Assembly: GCA_034007705.1 (NCBI GenBank)
Contig: JAVEQK010000014.1
Location: 1 to 64,000 of the forward strand
Source: UBA10518 sp022837185
GTDB lineage: Bacteria; Desulfobacterota; Desulfobulbia; Desulfobulbales; Desulfobulbaceae
Length of the DNA: 64,000 bases
Direction of reading: 5' to 3'
The notes beneath the pieces were generated by a model. That model was not told the DNA's origin and did not search any database. It worked only from the letters and a program-made list of their open reading frames with translations. The position numbers were made by a program, and so were the translations under genes. Within the stretch, counting starts at the first letter, position 1, and each line of letters opens with the position of its first letter. Below, piece by piece: positions 27,049-34,884 of the stretch.

Positions 27049-27810
27049 TTAGTCGTTCATGTAAAACACATTGGGCAGGGCGCCTGTTTCGGGCCGCAGA
27101 ACCCAGACGATCTTGTCCGGCTTGTGGATCAGCTTGTAGACCCTGCTGCCCGTATCGCTCAGATCGCCGAAAACCCTTACATCGGCGGGACATGCCTCCA
27201 CGCAGGCCGTATCCTTCATGCCCTTTGAAAGGCGGGTGTCGAAGCAGAAATTGCATTTGTCAACCGCCCGCGTCTCCTCATTAAAGTAGCGGGCGTTATA
27301 CGGACAGGCGGTCATGCAGGTCTTGCAGCCGATGCATTTCTTGTTTTCCATCATGACAATGCCGGTGACCTTGTCCTTATATGTAGCCTTGGTCGGGCAG
27401 ACGCGGACGCAGGGCGGCCGGTTGCATTGATTGCAGAGGACCGGCATGAAAATGGTTTCGGTCTGATCCGGGCCGATGGCCCGCTGGATCTCAAGAATTT
27501 TGGTCCGATACCCGTACGAGGGCACGTGATTGGTCGCCACACACGCTTCCATGCACCGTTCGCAGTCGATGCAGTAATTCTGGCGGATGACCATGGAATA
27601 ATGCGGGCTGTACGGGAATTTCTTCGCCTGCGTTTCCGGCATGGTGCCCAACGCGCCCTGAACGTTTTTCGCGGAGGTCAGCGAAAGAATGGATCCCCCG
27701 AGAAACACGCCGGTAATAGCCAGTCCTGCCTTGAGGAACAGTCTCCGCTGGGCGGAGGGAACCGTCTCGACTCCCTCGTTCCGCAGCTTTTCCAGATCCT
27801 GAATATTCAT
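27049..27810 (-). CDS. Tat-exported 4Fe-4S protein, NrfC/PsrB/DmsB family
   Basis: 253 aa. A twin-arginine-like leader (QRRLFLKAGLAITGVFLGG, about residues 21-39) predicts Tat export or membrane anchoring. Four cysteine groups follow: CIDCERCMEAC, CNQCNRPPCVRVC, CIGCKTCMTAC and CNFC...CVEAC, enough for four 4Fe-4S clusters as in NrfC or PsrB. Such subunits pass electrons between an NrfD quinone subunit and a periplasmic partner, here plausibly the hexaheme cytochrome. I found no GG-N10-GC sigma-54 element upstream, so the operon probably uses a different promoter from the NrfD modules. Confidence 0.92.
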   Translation of the reverse strand: MNIQDLEKLRNEGVETVPSAQRRLFLKAGLAITGVFLGGSILSLTSAKNVQGALGTMPETQAKKFPYSPHYSMVIRQNYCIDCERCMEACVATNHVPSYGYRTKILEIQRAIGPDQTETIFMPVLCNQCNRPPCVRVCPTKATYKDKVTGIVMMENKKCIGCKTCMTACPYNARYFNEETRAVDKCNFCFDTRLSKGMKDTACVEACPADVRVFGDLSDTGSRVYKLIHKPDKIVWVLRPETGALPNVFYMND

Positions 27811-28067
27811 TACACTCTCCCTAAATCTTGGTAAGATATATATGTATGCGGGTATGAAGCAAGATACGGAAAATCAGTTGAATGGCCATTCATTCATACT
27901 GAGCGATGAAAAGTACATTATAAAATGACGAAATGCAAGAAAATGGAAGAAATTTTCCCCGATCGGACATTTTCTGAACGAATCGATCGCCAGGTTCCCA
28001 TATACAATGCACACAACCGTGGTTATTAATATAAGTTAACATTCCTATTTACACAAGTACGTTTACG

Positions 28068-29786
28068 ATGAATCAGGATGAATCAACTGCCGGCCCTCTC
28101 ATTTCAGCAGCAATAATCAGGCTGGACGACAAAAGGCGCATCGACTCCGTCAACAAAGAGGCTGAAGCCCTGCTGGGCATGGCCGCCGCGGAATTGTCGG
28201 GCAGGCGGATCGAGACGATTATCAACAGCCCCTCCGGCCCCGCCGGTCTGCCTGCCCTTCTTGACATGGTCCGCACCGGCGGCATCGTCAGAAATTTCCC
28301 CGTCCGCATCGGCTCCCGGGCGGAGGAGTTCTCCGGCCCCCGGCTGGCAACCATTCTCCCCCTCCCCGCCGGCAGCAGCCTGCCAGCCGGCGTCCTCCTG
28401 CTCATCGAGGAGTCGCCGGCCGAACCCCCCTGCCGGGATATCCTCGACTCCGTTGCCGACGGGATCTTCACGGTGAACCGCGAATGGACCATCACCTCGT
28501 TTAACCGGGCGGCGGAAAGGATCACCGGCTGGCCGGCCGCCGAGGCGATCGGCAAATCGTGCAGCGAGGTGTTTCATTCCAGCATCTGCGGGAAAAACTG
28601 TTTGGTTGCCGAGAGCCTGTACGGCGGCAGGCCGGTTGCCAACCGATCGATCACCATCCGAAACATCGACGGGGAAAGCATCCCGGTCAGCATCAGCGCA
28701 TCTCCCCTGACGGACGAGGAAGGCATCATCACCGGCGGGGTGGAAATCTTCCGCGACCTGAGTTTTCTCGCTTCCGCGCCCAAACTGGCGGCACGAAGGC
28801 ACAACCTTGACGGGATCGTTTCCAAAAGCGCGGCCATGCAGCGGCTGTTCGCCATCCTGCCGGATATCGCCGCCAGCCCCAGCACCGTGCTCATCTGCGG
28901 AGAAAGCGGCACCGGTAAGGAGCTTGCCGCCAGAGCCCTCCACAACCTGAGCGACCGCCGGGACATGCCTTTTGTCGCCCTCAATTGCGGAGCCCTGCCG
29001 GAGACCCTCCTCGAATCCGAACTCTTTGGCTACAAGGCCGGAGCCTTTACCGATGCGCGGCGGGACAAGGAAGGCAGGTTCGCCGCGGCGGAGGGCGGGA
29101 CCCTCTTCCTCGATGAAATAGGCGACATTCCCCACGGTCTCCAGGTGAAGCTGCTGCGCGTTCTCCAGGAAAAAGTGTATGAACCGCTCGGCGCCAACGT
29201 CCCTGTCAACTCCGATGTCAGGATCATCACCGCGACAAACAGGGACCTGGCGCAACTGGTTCGCAAGGGTATGTTCCGGGATGACCTTTTCTACCGGCTC
29301 AACGTCGTCAGGATTCAACTGCCGCCACTGCGGGAGCGCAAAGAGGACATCCCCCTGCTGATCGACGAATTCATCCGGGAGTTCAGCGGCAGGATGGCAA
29401 AGGATATCGTCGGCATTGCCAGTCAGGCCCTCGACATCCTCAGGCAGTATGATTTTCCCGGCAATATCCGCGAATTGAAAAACATCATCGAATACGCCTT
29501 CATCCTCTGCGATGGAGGGTATATCCTTCCCGAACATCTGCCCGAGCCCTTCAACGGGGCAACAGCGGCCCCGGAGCCGCCCCTTTCCGTCGAAACGGAC
29601 AAGCCCCGGACCCTGGAGGAGATCGAGCGGCAGGCCATCCGTATCGCCCTGGAAAGAAACCGCTGGAAGAAAAATGCGACCTGCGAGGAACTCGGCATAT
29701 CCAAGGATACCCTGCGCCGGAAGCTTGTCCGGTACAATCTTGAGCCCCCCGGAACATTGGCGGCCGACGAATTCGAATCCGATTGA
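28068..29786 (+). CDS. Sigma-54-dependent PAS/AAA+/Fis transcriptional activator
   Basis: 572 aa. A PAS-like segment (about residues 8-115) and a second PAS (about 122-232) with Cys165, Cys174 and Cys178 (CSEVFHSSICGKNCLV), a pattern common in redox-sensing PAS domains. The AAA+ domain has Walker A GESGTGKE (278-285), the sigma-54 contact loop as GAFTDA (325-330; GAFTGA is the textbook form and this variant is frequent), and Walker B GGTLFLDE (343-350). A Fis-type helix-turn-helix is at about 530-560. It is divergent from the FeS operon and the best candidate activator for the sigma-54 promoters at 25530, 32561 and 32799. The stop codon lies just before an assembly gap; the gene is intact. 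Confidence 0.93.
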   Translation: MNQDESTAGPLISAAIIRLDDKRRIDSVNKEAEALLGMAAAELSGRRIETIINSPSGPAGLPALLDMVRTGGIVRNFPVRIGSRAEEFSGPRLATILPLPAGSSLPAGVLLLIEESPAEPPCRDILDSVADGIFTVNREWTITSFNRAAERITGWPAAEAIGKSCSEVFHSSICGKNCLVAESLYGGRPVANRSITIRNIDGESIPVSISASPLTDEEGIITGGVEIFRDLSFLASAPKLAARRHNLDGIVSKSAAMQRLFAILPDIAASPSTVLICGESGTGKELAARALHNLSDRRDMPFVALNCGALPETLLESELFGYKAGAFTDARRDKEGRFAAAEGGTLFLDEIGDIPHGLQVKLLRVLQEKVYEPLGANVPVNSDVRIITATNRDLAQLVRKGMFRDDLFYRLNVVRIQLPPLRERKEDIPLLIDEFIREFSGRMAKDIVGIASQALDILRQYDFPGNIRELKNIIEYAFILCDGGYILPEHLPEPFNGATAAPEPPLSVETDKPRTLEEIERQAIRIALERNRWKKNATCEELGISKDTLRRKLVRYNLEPPGTLAADEFESD

Positions 29787-29792
29787 GGGGGG

Positions 29793-29892
29793 NNNNNNNN
29801 NNNNNNNNNNNNNNNNNNNNNNNNNNNNNNNNNNNNNNNNNNNNNNNNNNNNNNNNNNNNNNNNNNNNNNNNNNNNNNNNNNNNNNNNNNNN
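29793..29892. other. Assembly gap (100 N)
   Basis: Exactly 100 N, placeholder length. The right flank is the heptamer array of a composite repeat; the left flank ends in a short G-run after the activator stop codon. Confidence 0.98.
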
Positions 29893-30056
29893 AGTCGGCA
29901 GTCGGCAGTCGGCAGTCGGCAGTTAGGAGTTTGCAGCTTCGCTGTTTGAATGAAGGCCCTATTCGGTCCGTCCCATTCCCCACTGCGGGCAGAGCAGGAA
30001 GCTCCAATCGAAATCCAAATCGAAATCGGGATCGAAATCGACAATTTCTCCGCCAT
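29893..30056. repeat. Inverted copy of the composite repeat
   Basis: It reads heptamer array (AGTCGGC units), GGAGTTTGCAGCTTCGCTGT, a segment beginning TGAATGAAGGCCCTATTCGG, then ATCGAAATC hexamers. This is the reverse complement of copy 2 at 23100-23222 with some substitutions. The element therefore flanks the 23.5-29.8 kb block in inverted orientation. Confidence 0.82.
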
Positions 30057-30165
30057 ACACGTGACCGGCAGTTAGGGTGTCTGGCTCGCAGGTTCCCGCA
30101 TCTGAGCGGTTCAGGTGTTTCGTCTTCAGACTCCTGCATCTGCGCGGAGGCCCGCATGAATACAT

Positions 30166-30199
30166 AAAGGGGGAGTCCGATGCATCGAACTCCCCCTTT
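30166..30199. terminator. Strong palindrome, probable terminator
   Basis: 17-base arms AAAGGGGGAGTYCGATG (30166-30182) and their complement (30183-30199) with a single mismatch. It lies downstream of both the activator (plus) and the MerR-2 gene (minus). T-runs are short (TTTATTT / TTTATG), so termination is likely but not certain. Confidence 0.6.
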
Positions 30200-30324
30200 A
30201 TTTCCGTCTGAAGCGGAAAAGCGGCTCAGTCGGTCAGGCCGCGGTGCGCTTCCAGTCTTTCAGCCAAACGATTGTTTCATGGCTGCAAGCTCTGCGGCAA
30301 CCATTTTTTGAGTCCTGGCACTTT

Positions 30325-30768
30325 CTAGCCAGATGATTGGTGCTTTTTTTTTTGCGCCGCCGCATTGCTCTTCTGTCTGTCCGCCTGTTTTGCCTCAAGG
30401 ACGGCGGCGGCATCGCCCACCTTGTGCAGGGTTCTCGGCACCGCCCGGTCAACCCTGGCCTCGCACTGCTCGTGCACTTCGGGAGGGCAGCCGGCCACTT
30501 CCCAGCAAGGCACGAGCTGCAGCAGCTTCTTCAGGCCGGGGATGCTGACCCCCTCGTCGTGGATAAATGATCGCAGGCAGTTGATCCACTGAATATCGTT
30601 GGCGGAAAACAATCGCCGCGATCCGACCTGGGCCGGATGAATCAGCCCCTCGGCCTCATAAATTCGCAGCGTCCGGGGATGCACGCCAAGCAGTCTGGCC
30701 GCGACGCCGATTGGATACACCGGAACATCCGGTTTCATCGGCTTGATTTCTGTTTTTTTTCTGGCCAT
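30325..30768 (-). CDS. MerR family regulator with C-x5-C-x7-C motif (copy 2)
   Basis: 147 aa. The winged helix YPIGVAARLLGVHPRTLRIYEAEGLI and the Cys motif PCWEVAGCPPEVHEQC match copy 1 at 23532, with an extra Lys/Gln-rich tail (about residues 115-147). AGGAGTTACCGC precedes the ATG at 30768. It follows NrfD copy 2 by 69 bases, repeating the NrfD-MerR order of the first module, so the pair was probably duplicated together. Confidence 0.9.
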   Translation of the reverse strand: MARKKTEIKPMKPDVPVYPIGVAARLLGVHPRTLRIYEAEGLIHPAQVGSRRLFSANDIQWINCLRSFIHDEGVSIPGLKKLLQLVPCWEVAGCPPEVHEQCEARVDRAVPRTLHKVGDAAAVLEAKQADRQKSNAAAQKKKHQSSG

Positions 30769-30837
30769 GCGGTAACTCCTGTAGTTATGCGATCCCCGGA
30801 AGGCACGGGGCCTTCCGGGAAACAAGTCAAATCGATC

Positions 30838-32031
30838 TTAATGCTTTTCGGACAGATGCCCGCGGAACATCCTCTCACCCATCAGAAACAGCATGACGCA
30901 GAGGCCGATGCCGCCCAGGGTGACCATCCATTCGTGCAGGGTCGGGCTGTACGGCAGCAGGTGCGGCTGTCCGACGATGTCCATGCCGTGGAAATGGGGC
31001 ACCAGCATGCCGACCACAACCAGGTCATAGCGCATGATGAAGATCCCGATGACGCTGGAGGCGGAAGCCACAAACAGCGCGGTCAGGTTCCTGGCCCGGA
31101 CGGCGAGGATGATGATGAAGGGAATAACCAGGCCCATGGCAATTTCGCCGATCCAGAAATTCTTGGCGAAAGGACCGGTGAGGATGGCCTGCATGGCCTC
31201 ATACTTGCCCGGAGGCTGACCGGTGATGCCGGACAGGACCTTCCAGGTGGTGAAGAACATGATCACAACGTACAACAGGGCGCCCAGCTTGGCGACCGTC
31301 TGCAGAGAGCTTTCCATTTCCTTGCTCATCTTCCAGCCGTTGGTCTTGTAGGCCAGCCAGTGGAAAAAGATGACGGCGGCACAGCCGGACATCATGGCGG
31401 AGGTAATGAAATAGATGGGCATGTACGGTCCGTGCCAGAACTCGCGGCCGTTGAGCAGCCCGAACACGGCGCCGAGATTGGAATGGGCGGCGACACCGGC
31501 GATAACGCCCATCAGCCCGAACATCCCCGCCTGCTTGTGTTTCTCCAGCTGCAGGAGGGCGAACTCAATCAGCATGAAAAACAGGTAGGCGCCGTAAAGG
31601 GTCCCCATCCACCAGATGTTCGATGTCGGATTGGGTGAAATGACATTATAAATCGCCATGCGCCAGGGATTCTCAATTTCAAAGGCGATCACGACAAACC
31701 CGGCGATGATGGTTGAAATGGCCAGAAACACCGACCGTTTGGCAATGGGCTTGAATGCCTCAACGCCGAAAACATGGCCGATGGAAGAAACCAGACAGAG
31801 CCCGGTCGAAGTGACGACAAAAAAGACATACGCCGCGATCAGCAGCCCCCAGGGCACCTCCCTGGTTACGCCGTAGGCATGCTCGTGGCCGATAAAGAAA
31901 GTGTGAACGCCGAAAGCTATACCAACAAGGGCAAGAAGGCCGGACAATGCAATTGCAGCATTGTAGGCTCCCGACGATGTTCCAGCCAGCCCGCCTTCCT
32001 GGGGCAGGACCTTTGCCATAATATTTGCCAT
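30838..32031 (-). CDS. NrfD/PsrC-type quinone-interacting membrane subunit (copy 2)
   Basis: 397 aa, about 9-10 predicted membrane spans. It is a paralogue of the protein at 23986, sharing VTREVPWG, NPWRMAIYNVISPNPTSNI and SNLGAVF..L.GR.FW but differing in the N-terminus and in a loop rich in charged residues (YKTNGWKMSKEMESS). No FeS or cytochrome gene is attached, so it may share the FeS-hexaheme pair at 26.3-27.8 kb with copy 1 or use a distant partner. GGAGGAGTAGTC precedes the start. Confidence 0.92.
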   Translation of the reverse strand: MANIMAKVLPQEGGLAGTSSGAYNAAIALSGLLALVGIAFGVHTFFIGHEHAYGVTREVPWGLLIAAYVFFVVTSTGLCLVSSIGHVFGVEAFKPIAKRSVFLAISTIIAGFVVIAFEIENPWRMAIYNVISPNPTSNIWWMGTLYGAYLFFMLIEFALLQLEKHKQAGMFGLMGVIAGVAAHSNLGAVFGLLNGREFWHGPYMPIYFITSAMMSGCAAVIFFHWLAYKTNGWKMSKEMESSLQTVAKLGALLYVVIMFFTTWKVLSGITGQPPGKYEAMQAILTGPFAKNFWIGEIAMGLVIPFIIILAVRARNLTALFVASASSVIGIFIMRYDLVVVGMLVPHFHGMDIVGQPHLLPYSPTLHEWMVTLGGIGLCVMLFLMGERMFRGHLSEKH

Positions 32032-32115
32032 GATGACTACTCCTCCATACTTTGTAAATCTTTAGCCTGACGAAACGCTGAAGCGGTTTCGCTTGATTAC
32101 TGTGACGTTGTCGAG

Positions 32116-32232
32116 CTAGGAAATATCGCTTTCTTCCCTGAGGGCCCGGACGACCGGCTTGACCTTGAGGTCATACAGGGTATGGAGAGCAGCACCACCT
32201 AGCCAAAAAACGAGAAATAAAACGCCTTCCAT
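32116..32232 (-). CDS. 38-aa single-span membrane peptide preceding NrfD copy 2
   Basis: It starts with AGGAGGACAAGTC-ATG and encodes MEGVLFLVFWLGGAALHTLY, then a charged cytoplasmic-like tail ending REESDIS. One hydrophobic helix (residues 4-19) followed by basic and acidic residues looks like a real small membrane subunit. The strong Shine-Dalgarno sequence, intact frame and position 84 bases before nrfD support it; the 77-aa protein before NrfD copy 1 holds the matching position. No family recognised. Confidence 0.72.
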   Translation of the reverse strand: MEGVLFLVFWLGGAALHTLYDLKVKPVVRALREESDIS

Positions 32233-32560
32233 GACTTGTCCTCCTGCAGACAGATCCTTCGAAAAAAAAATTGTGCGACCGATAAACATTGGCGGATGCT
32301 GACCGGCCGTTTCCTGTCTCTTTATTCACCTCCTTTGTCGTTGCAAAATGTATAAATTAAAATTTACCTTTTATTAACTCACTTTGTTTCCATTTACCGC
32401 AAAATTTATTTTGCTGTCAAGAAAAACCTGAACTTTTTTTTAAAAAAAAACCTAAATTTCTGTATCCGGTTTTTGGGAAACTGTGGTTTAGGAAATTCGT
32501 CAGGTCTATTTTCCCTATTTTTTATTCAATAAAATCAATATGTTTTAACTTGCTTCCCAG

Positions 32561-32575
32561 GCAATCCATTTGCCC
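32561..32575 (-). promoter_or_regulatory. Candidate sigma-54 promoter for the NrfD-2 module
   Basis: Minus-strand GGGCAA-ATGGA-TTGC has GG-N10-GC spacing and 8/10 consensus matches. The enhancer-like motifs begin 55 bases upstream. It would imply a leader of about 320 bases before the 38-aa gene, which is long, so a second promoter nearer the gene is possible. Confidence 0.45.
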
Positions 32576-32629
32576 GGGGAATCCCAACGGCTGCGTCCGC
32601 CGCAGTTCAACCCGGAAAATCCTTATGGC

Positions 32630-32693
32630 GCAAAATAAGCCATACGTGGTGCAAAATGGGCGCAGAATTATCCCACGAAGCAGAATACGACCC
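32630..32693. promoter_or_regulatory. Four tandem enhancer-like motifs (GCARAATNNGNCC)
   Basis: GCAAAATAAGCCAT (32630), GCAAAATGGGCGCA (32651), GCAGAATTATCCCA (32662) and GCAGAATACGACCC (32680), same orientation, spaced 21, 11 and 18 bases. They lie between two divergent sigma-54 elements and match the motifs upstream of the NrfD-1 promoter, so one protein probably binds all of them. Confidence 0.7.
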
Positions 32694-32798
32694 CATGGGG
32701 CGCATATCCCTCCCGACTTAGTCTTACCACTATTTTGTGCCGCAATATCATGTAATTATATTCAATGATTCCAAAAAAGAATTCTAGTCTTATCATTC

Positions 32799-32813
32799 TG
32801 GCACGCTTCATGC
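32799..32813 (+). promoter_or_regulatory. Sigma-54 promoter upstream of ftsH
   Basis: TGGCAC-GCTTC-ATGC matches TGGCAC-N5-TTGC at 9/10 with exact GG-N10-GC spacing. The expected start is near 32825, about 275 bases before the ftsH GTG. The tandem motifs at 32630-32693 end 106 bases upstream. Confidence 0.75.
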
Positions 32814-32868
32814 TTTATCAAAGGCAGCTGCTCTGCACAAAAAGCCAAAAACGAGTCAGCTTGTCCTC

Positions 32869-32897
32869 GGCTCCGGAGTGGCGGCTCCGGAGCCTTT
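32869..32897 (+). terminator. Hairpin in the ftsH leader (terminator or attenuator)
   Basis: A perfect 10-bp stem GGCTCCGGAG / CTCCGGAGCC with a six-base loop, followed by TTTATC. It lies about 45-70 bases after the predicted sigma-54 start. The T-run is short, so it may be an attenuator, an RNA-stability element or the end of a short RNA. Confidence 0.5.
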
Positions 32898-33099
32898 ATC
32901 TCCCCCGGCATGAGACATGCCCCAAGGTCCTGCCGCGTTGTCGTCCTTCTCGCTCTTCCTTTACCTTTGCTCCATTTTATGGTACCTCATCACCACACCA
33001 TGGTGAACGCACGTCGCCTTGCCGGCGGGAAAGCTGTGCGCCGCCCCGGCTGCATGTGGAAAAATTGGACCCCGTTCCGCTTCAATTCAGGAGTTGCGC

Positions 33100-34884
33100 G
33101 TGAATCTGTTTTACAAGAATTTATCCATCTGGCTGATCATCTGCCTTGTCGGCTTCCTGCTGTTTGCCCTGTTCAAGCAGCCGCCGGAAAACGTGACCCA
33201 GGTCCGATATAATGATTTCCTGAAAAGCCTGGACCAGGGACATCTCGGCGCCGTCTCCATTCAGAACAACACCATCACCTGGGTCACCTCGGACAACAAC
33301 AGGTTCAAAACGGTCATCCCTCCCCAGAACGAGGTGGTCAACCAACTCCTGAAGCATAATGTCAAAATAGAAGTCCGGGAGGATGATGCCCCGCACTGGT
33401 TCATGCAGACCTTTCTCTCCTGGATCCCATTCATCCTGCTGATTATATTCTGGTTCTTTTTCATGCAGAAAAGCGGCGGCCAGGGAGGCGGCAGCAGGGC
33501 CATGGCCTTCGGCAAGAGCCGGGCCAAACTGGTCGACACCCAGCACCCGACCGTCACCTTCGATGATGTCGCCGGGGTTGATGAAGCCAAGGAAGAAGTC
33601 GCCGAGATCGTCGATTTTCTCAAGAACCCGGCCAGGTTCACCGAGGCCGGGGCGCGAATCCCAACCGGAGTCCTCCTCTACGGGGAACCGGGTACGGGAA
33701 AGACCCTGCTGGCCAAGGCAATCGCCGGGGAAGCCGGAGTTCCCTTCTATTCCATCAGCGGCTCCAATTTCGTCGAAATGTATGTCGGCATCGGCGCATC
33801 CCGGGTCAGGGACCTCTTCCAGGAAGGGAAGAAAAATGCGCCCTGCATAATTTTCATTGACGAGATCGACGCGGTGGGCCGCCATCGGAGCGCATCGGGC
33901 GGAGGCGGCAACGACGAGCGGGAGCAGACCCTGAACCAGCTCCTGGTCGAAATGGACGGCTTCGAGGTCAACGACCATGTCATTGTCATTGCCGCCACCA
34001 ACCGCCAGGACATCCTTGATCCGGCCCTGCTCAGGCCCGGACGTTTTGACCGGCAGGTCCTGGTGCCGCTGCCCGACGTGGCGGGCAGGGAAAAAATACT
34101 CCGCGTTCATGCCCGGAAAATCAAGATTGCCCCGGATGTCGACTGGACAACGATTGCCCGGGGCACCCCCGGATTTTCCGGCGCCCAGCTGGCCAGCATG
34201 ATCAACGAGGCGGCGCTGTTGTCCACCCGTCAGGGCAGACCCCAGGTGGACATGGAGGTGCTGGAGCAGGCCAAGGACAAGGTCATGATGGGCGCCGAAC
34301 GGCGGTCAATGATCATCACTGAAAAGGAAAAAAGGGTAACCGCCTTTCACGAGGCAGGGCATGCCCTGGTCGCCTGGATGACCCCGGGAGCGGACCCGGT
34401 GCACAAGGTCACCATAATTCCCCGGGGCCGGGCTCTCGGCCTGACCATGCAGCTTCCCCTGGAAGAGAAATATTCCCAGGACCGCACCTCCCTGTTCAAC
34501 ACCCTTTGCACCCTGCTCGGAGGACGAATCGCCGAAGAAATTGTCTTCGATGAAATCACGACCGGGGCGGGCAACGATATCGAACGGGTGTCCGACATTG
34601 CCCGGCGCATGGTCTGCGAATGGGGCATGAGCGCCGACATCGGACCGATAACCTTCAGGCCGGCGAACCCCCTGCAGGGGCAGGCCGGCCAGATCATGAG
34701 CGAGGAAACAGCCAGGGCAATAGATACCGAGGTCAACTCGCTCATCAGGTCCGCCTACGATGCGGCAAAAAACATTCTGCTTGAACAGCGGCCGGTTCTC
34801 GACGCCATGGCGGAGGCCCTGCTGGAAAGAGAAACGATCACCAGGAAGGACATTGAAGAAATTGTCCGGCTGAAAAGACAATGA
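33100..34884 (+). CDS. ftsH: ATP-dependent zinc metalloprotease FtsH
   Basis: 594 aa. Two N-terminal membrane spans (about residues 5-24 and 107-127) enclose a periplasmic domain; the AAA+ domain has Walker A GEPGTGKT and Walker B IIFIDEID with the SRH region ATNRQDILDPALLRPGRFDR; the protease has HEAGH for zinc. Position 33100 is a GTG with AGGAG upstream; the frame is open 27 codons earlier, but similarity starts at the first membrane span. FtsH degrades misfolded or unassembled membrane proteins. This copy lacks the long C-terminal tail of housekeeping FtsH and is coupled to an octaheme cytochrome gene, suggesting a specialised rather than the only copy (inference). Confidence 0.94.
   Translation: MNLFYKNLSIWLIICLVGFLLFALFKQPPENVTQVRYNDFLKSLDQGHLGAVSIQNNTITWVTSDNNRFKTVIPPQNEVVNQLLKHNVKIEVREDDAPHWFMQTFLSWIPFILLIIFWFFFMQKSGGQGGGSRAMAFGKSRAKLVDTQHPTVTFDDVAGVDEAKEEVAEIVDFLKNPARFTEAGARIPTGVLLYGEPGTGKTLLAKAIAGEAGVPFYSISGSNFVEMYVGIGASRVRDLFQEGKKNAPCIIFIDEIDAVGRHRSASGGGGNDEREQTLNQLLVEMDGFEVNDHVIVIAATNRQDILDPALLRPGRFDRQVLVPLPDVAGREKILRVHARKIKIAPDVDWTTIARGTPGFSGAQLASMINEAALLSTRQGRPQVDMEVLEQAKDKVMMGAERRSMIITEKEKRVTAFHEAGHALVAWMTPGADPVHKVTIIPRGRALGLTMQLPLEEKYSQDRTSLFNTLCTLLGGRIAEEIVFDEITTGAGNDIERVSDIARRMVCEWGMSADIGPITFRPANPLQGQAGQIMSEETARAIDTEVNSLIRSAYDAAKNILLEQRPVLDAMAEALLERETITRKDIEEIVRLKRQ

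Larger units (their letters stand above)
32233..33099. other. Divergent regulatory region between NrfD-2 module and ftsH
   Basis: 867 bases. Next to the 38-aa gene is an AT-rich stretch with a T8A9 tract (32434-32450). Then come a minus-strand sigma-54 candidate (32561-32575), four tandem enhancer-like motifs (32630-32693), a plus-strand sigma-54 promoter (32799-32813) and a terminator-like hairpin (32869-32897). I see no gene between the hairpin and the ftsH start. Confidence 0.7.

Noticed and set aside
27811..28067. Sigma-54 promoter for the FeS-hexaheme operon
   Set aside because: I checked each GC in the region for GG-N10-GC spacing on the minus strand and found none, and no GCARAATNNGNCC motif.
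28104..30056. 650-codon frame opposite the sigma-54 activator
   Set aside because: It runs through the 100-N gap and a repeat array, so its length is partly artificial, and it is antisense to a well-supported gene.
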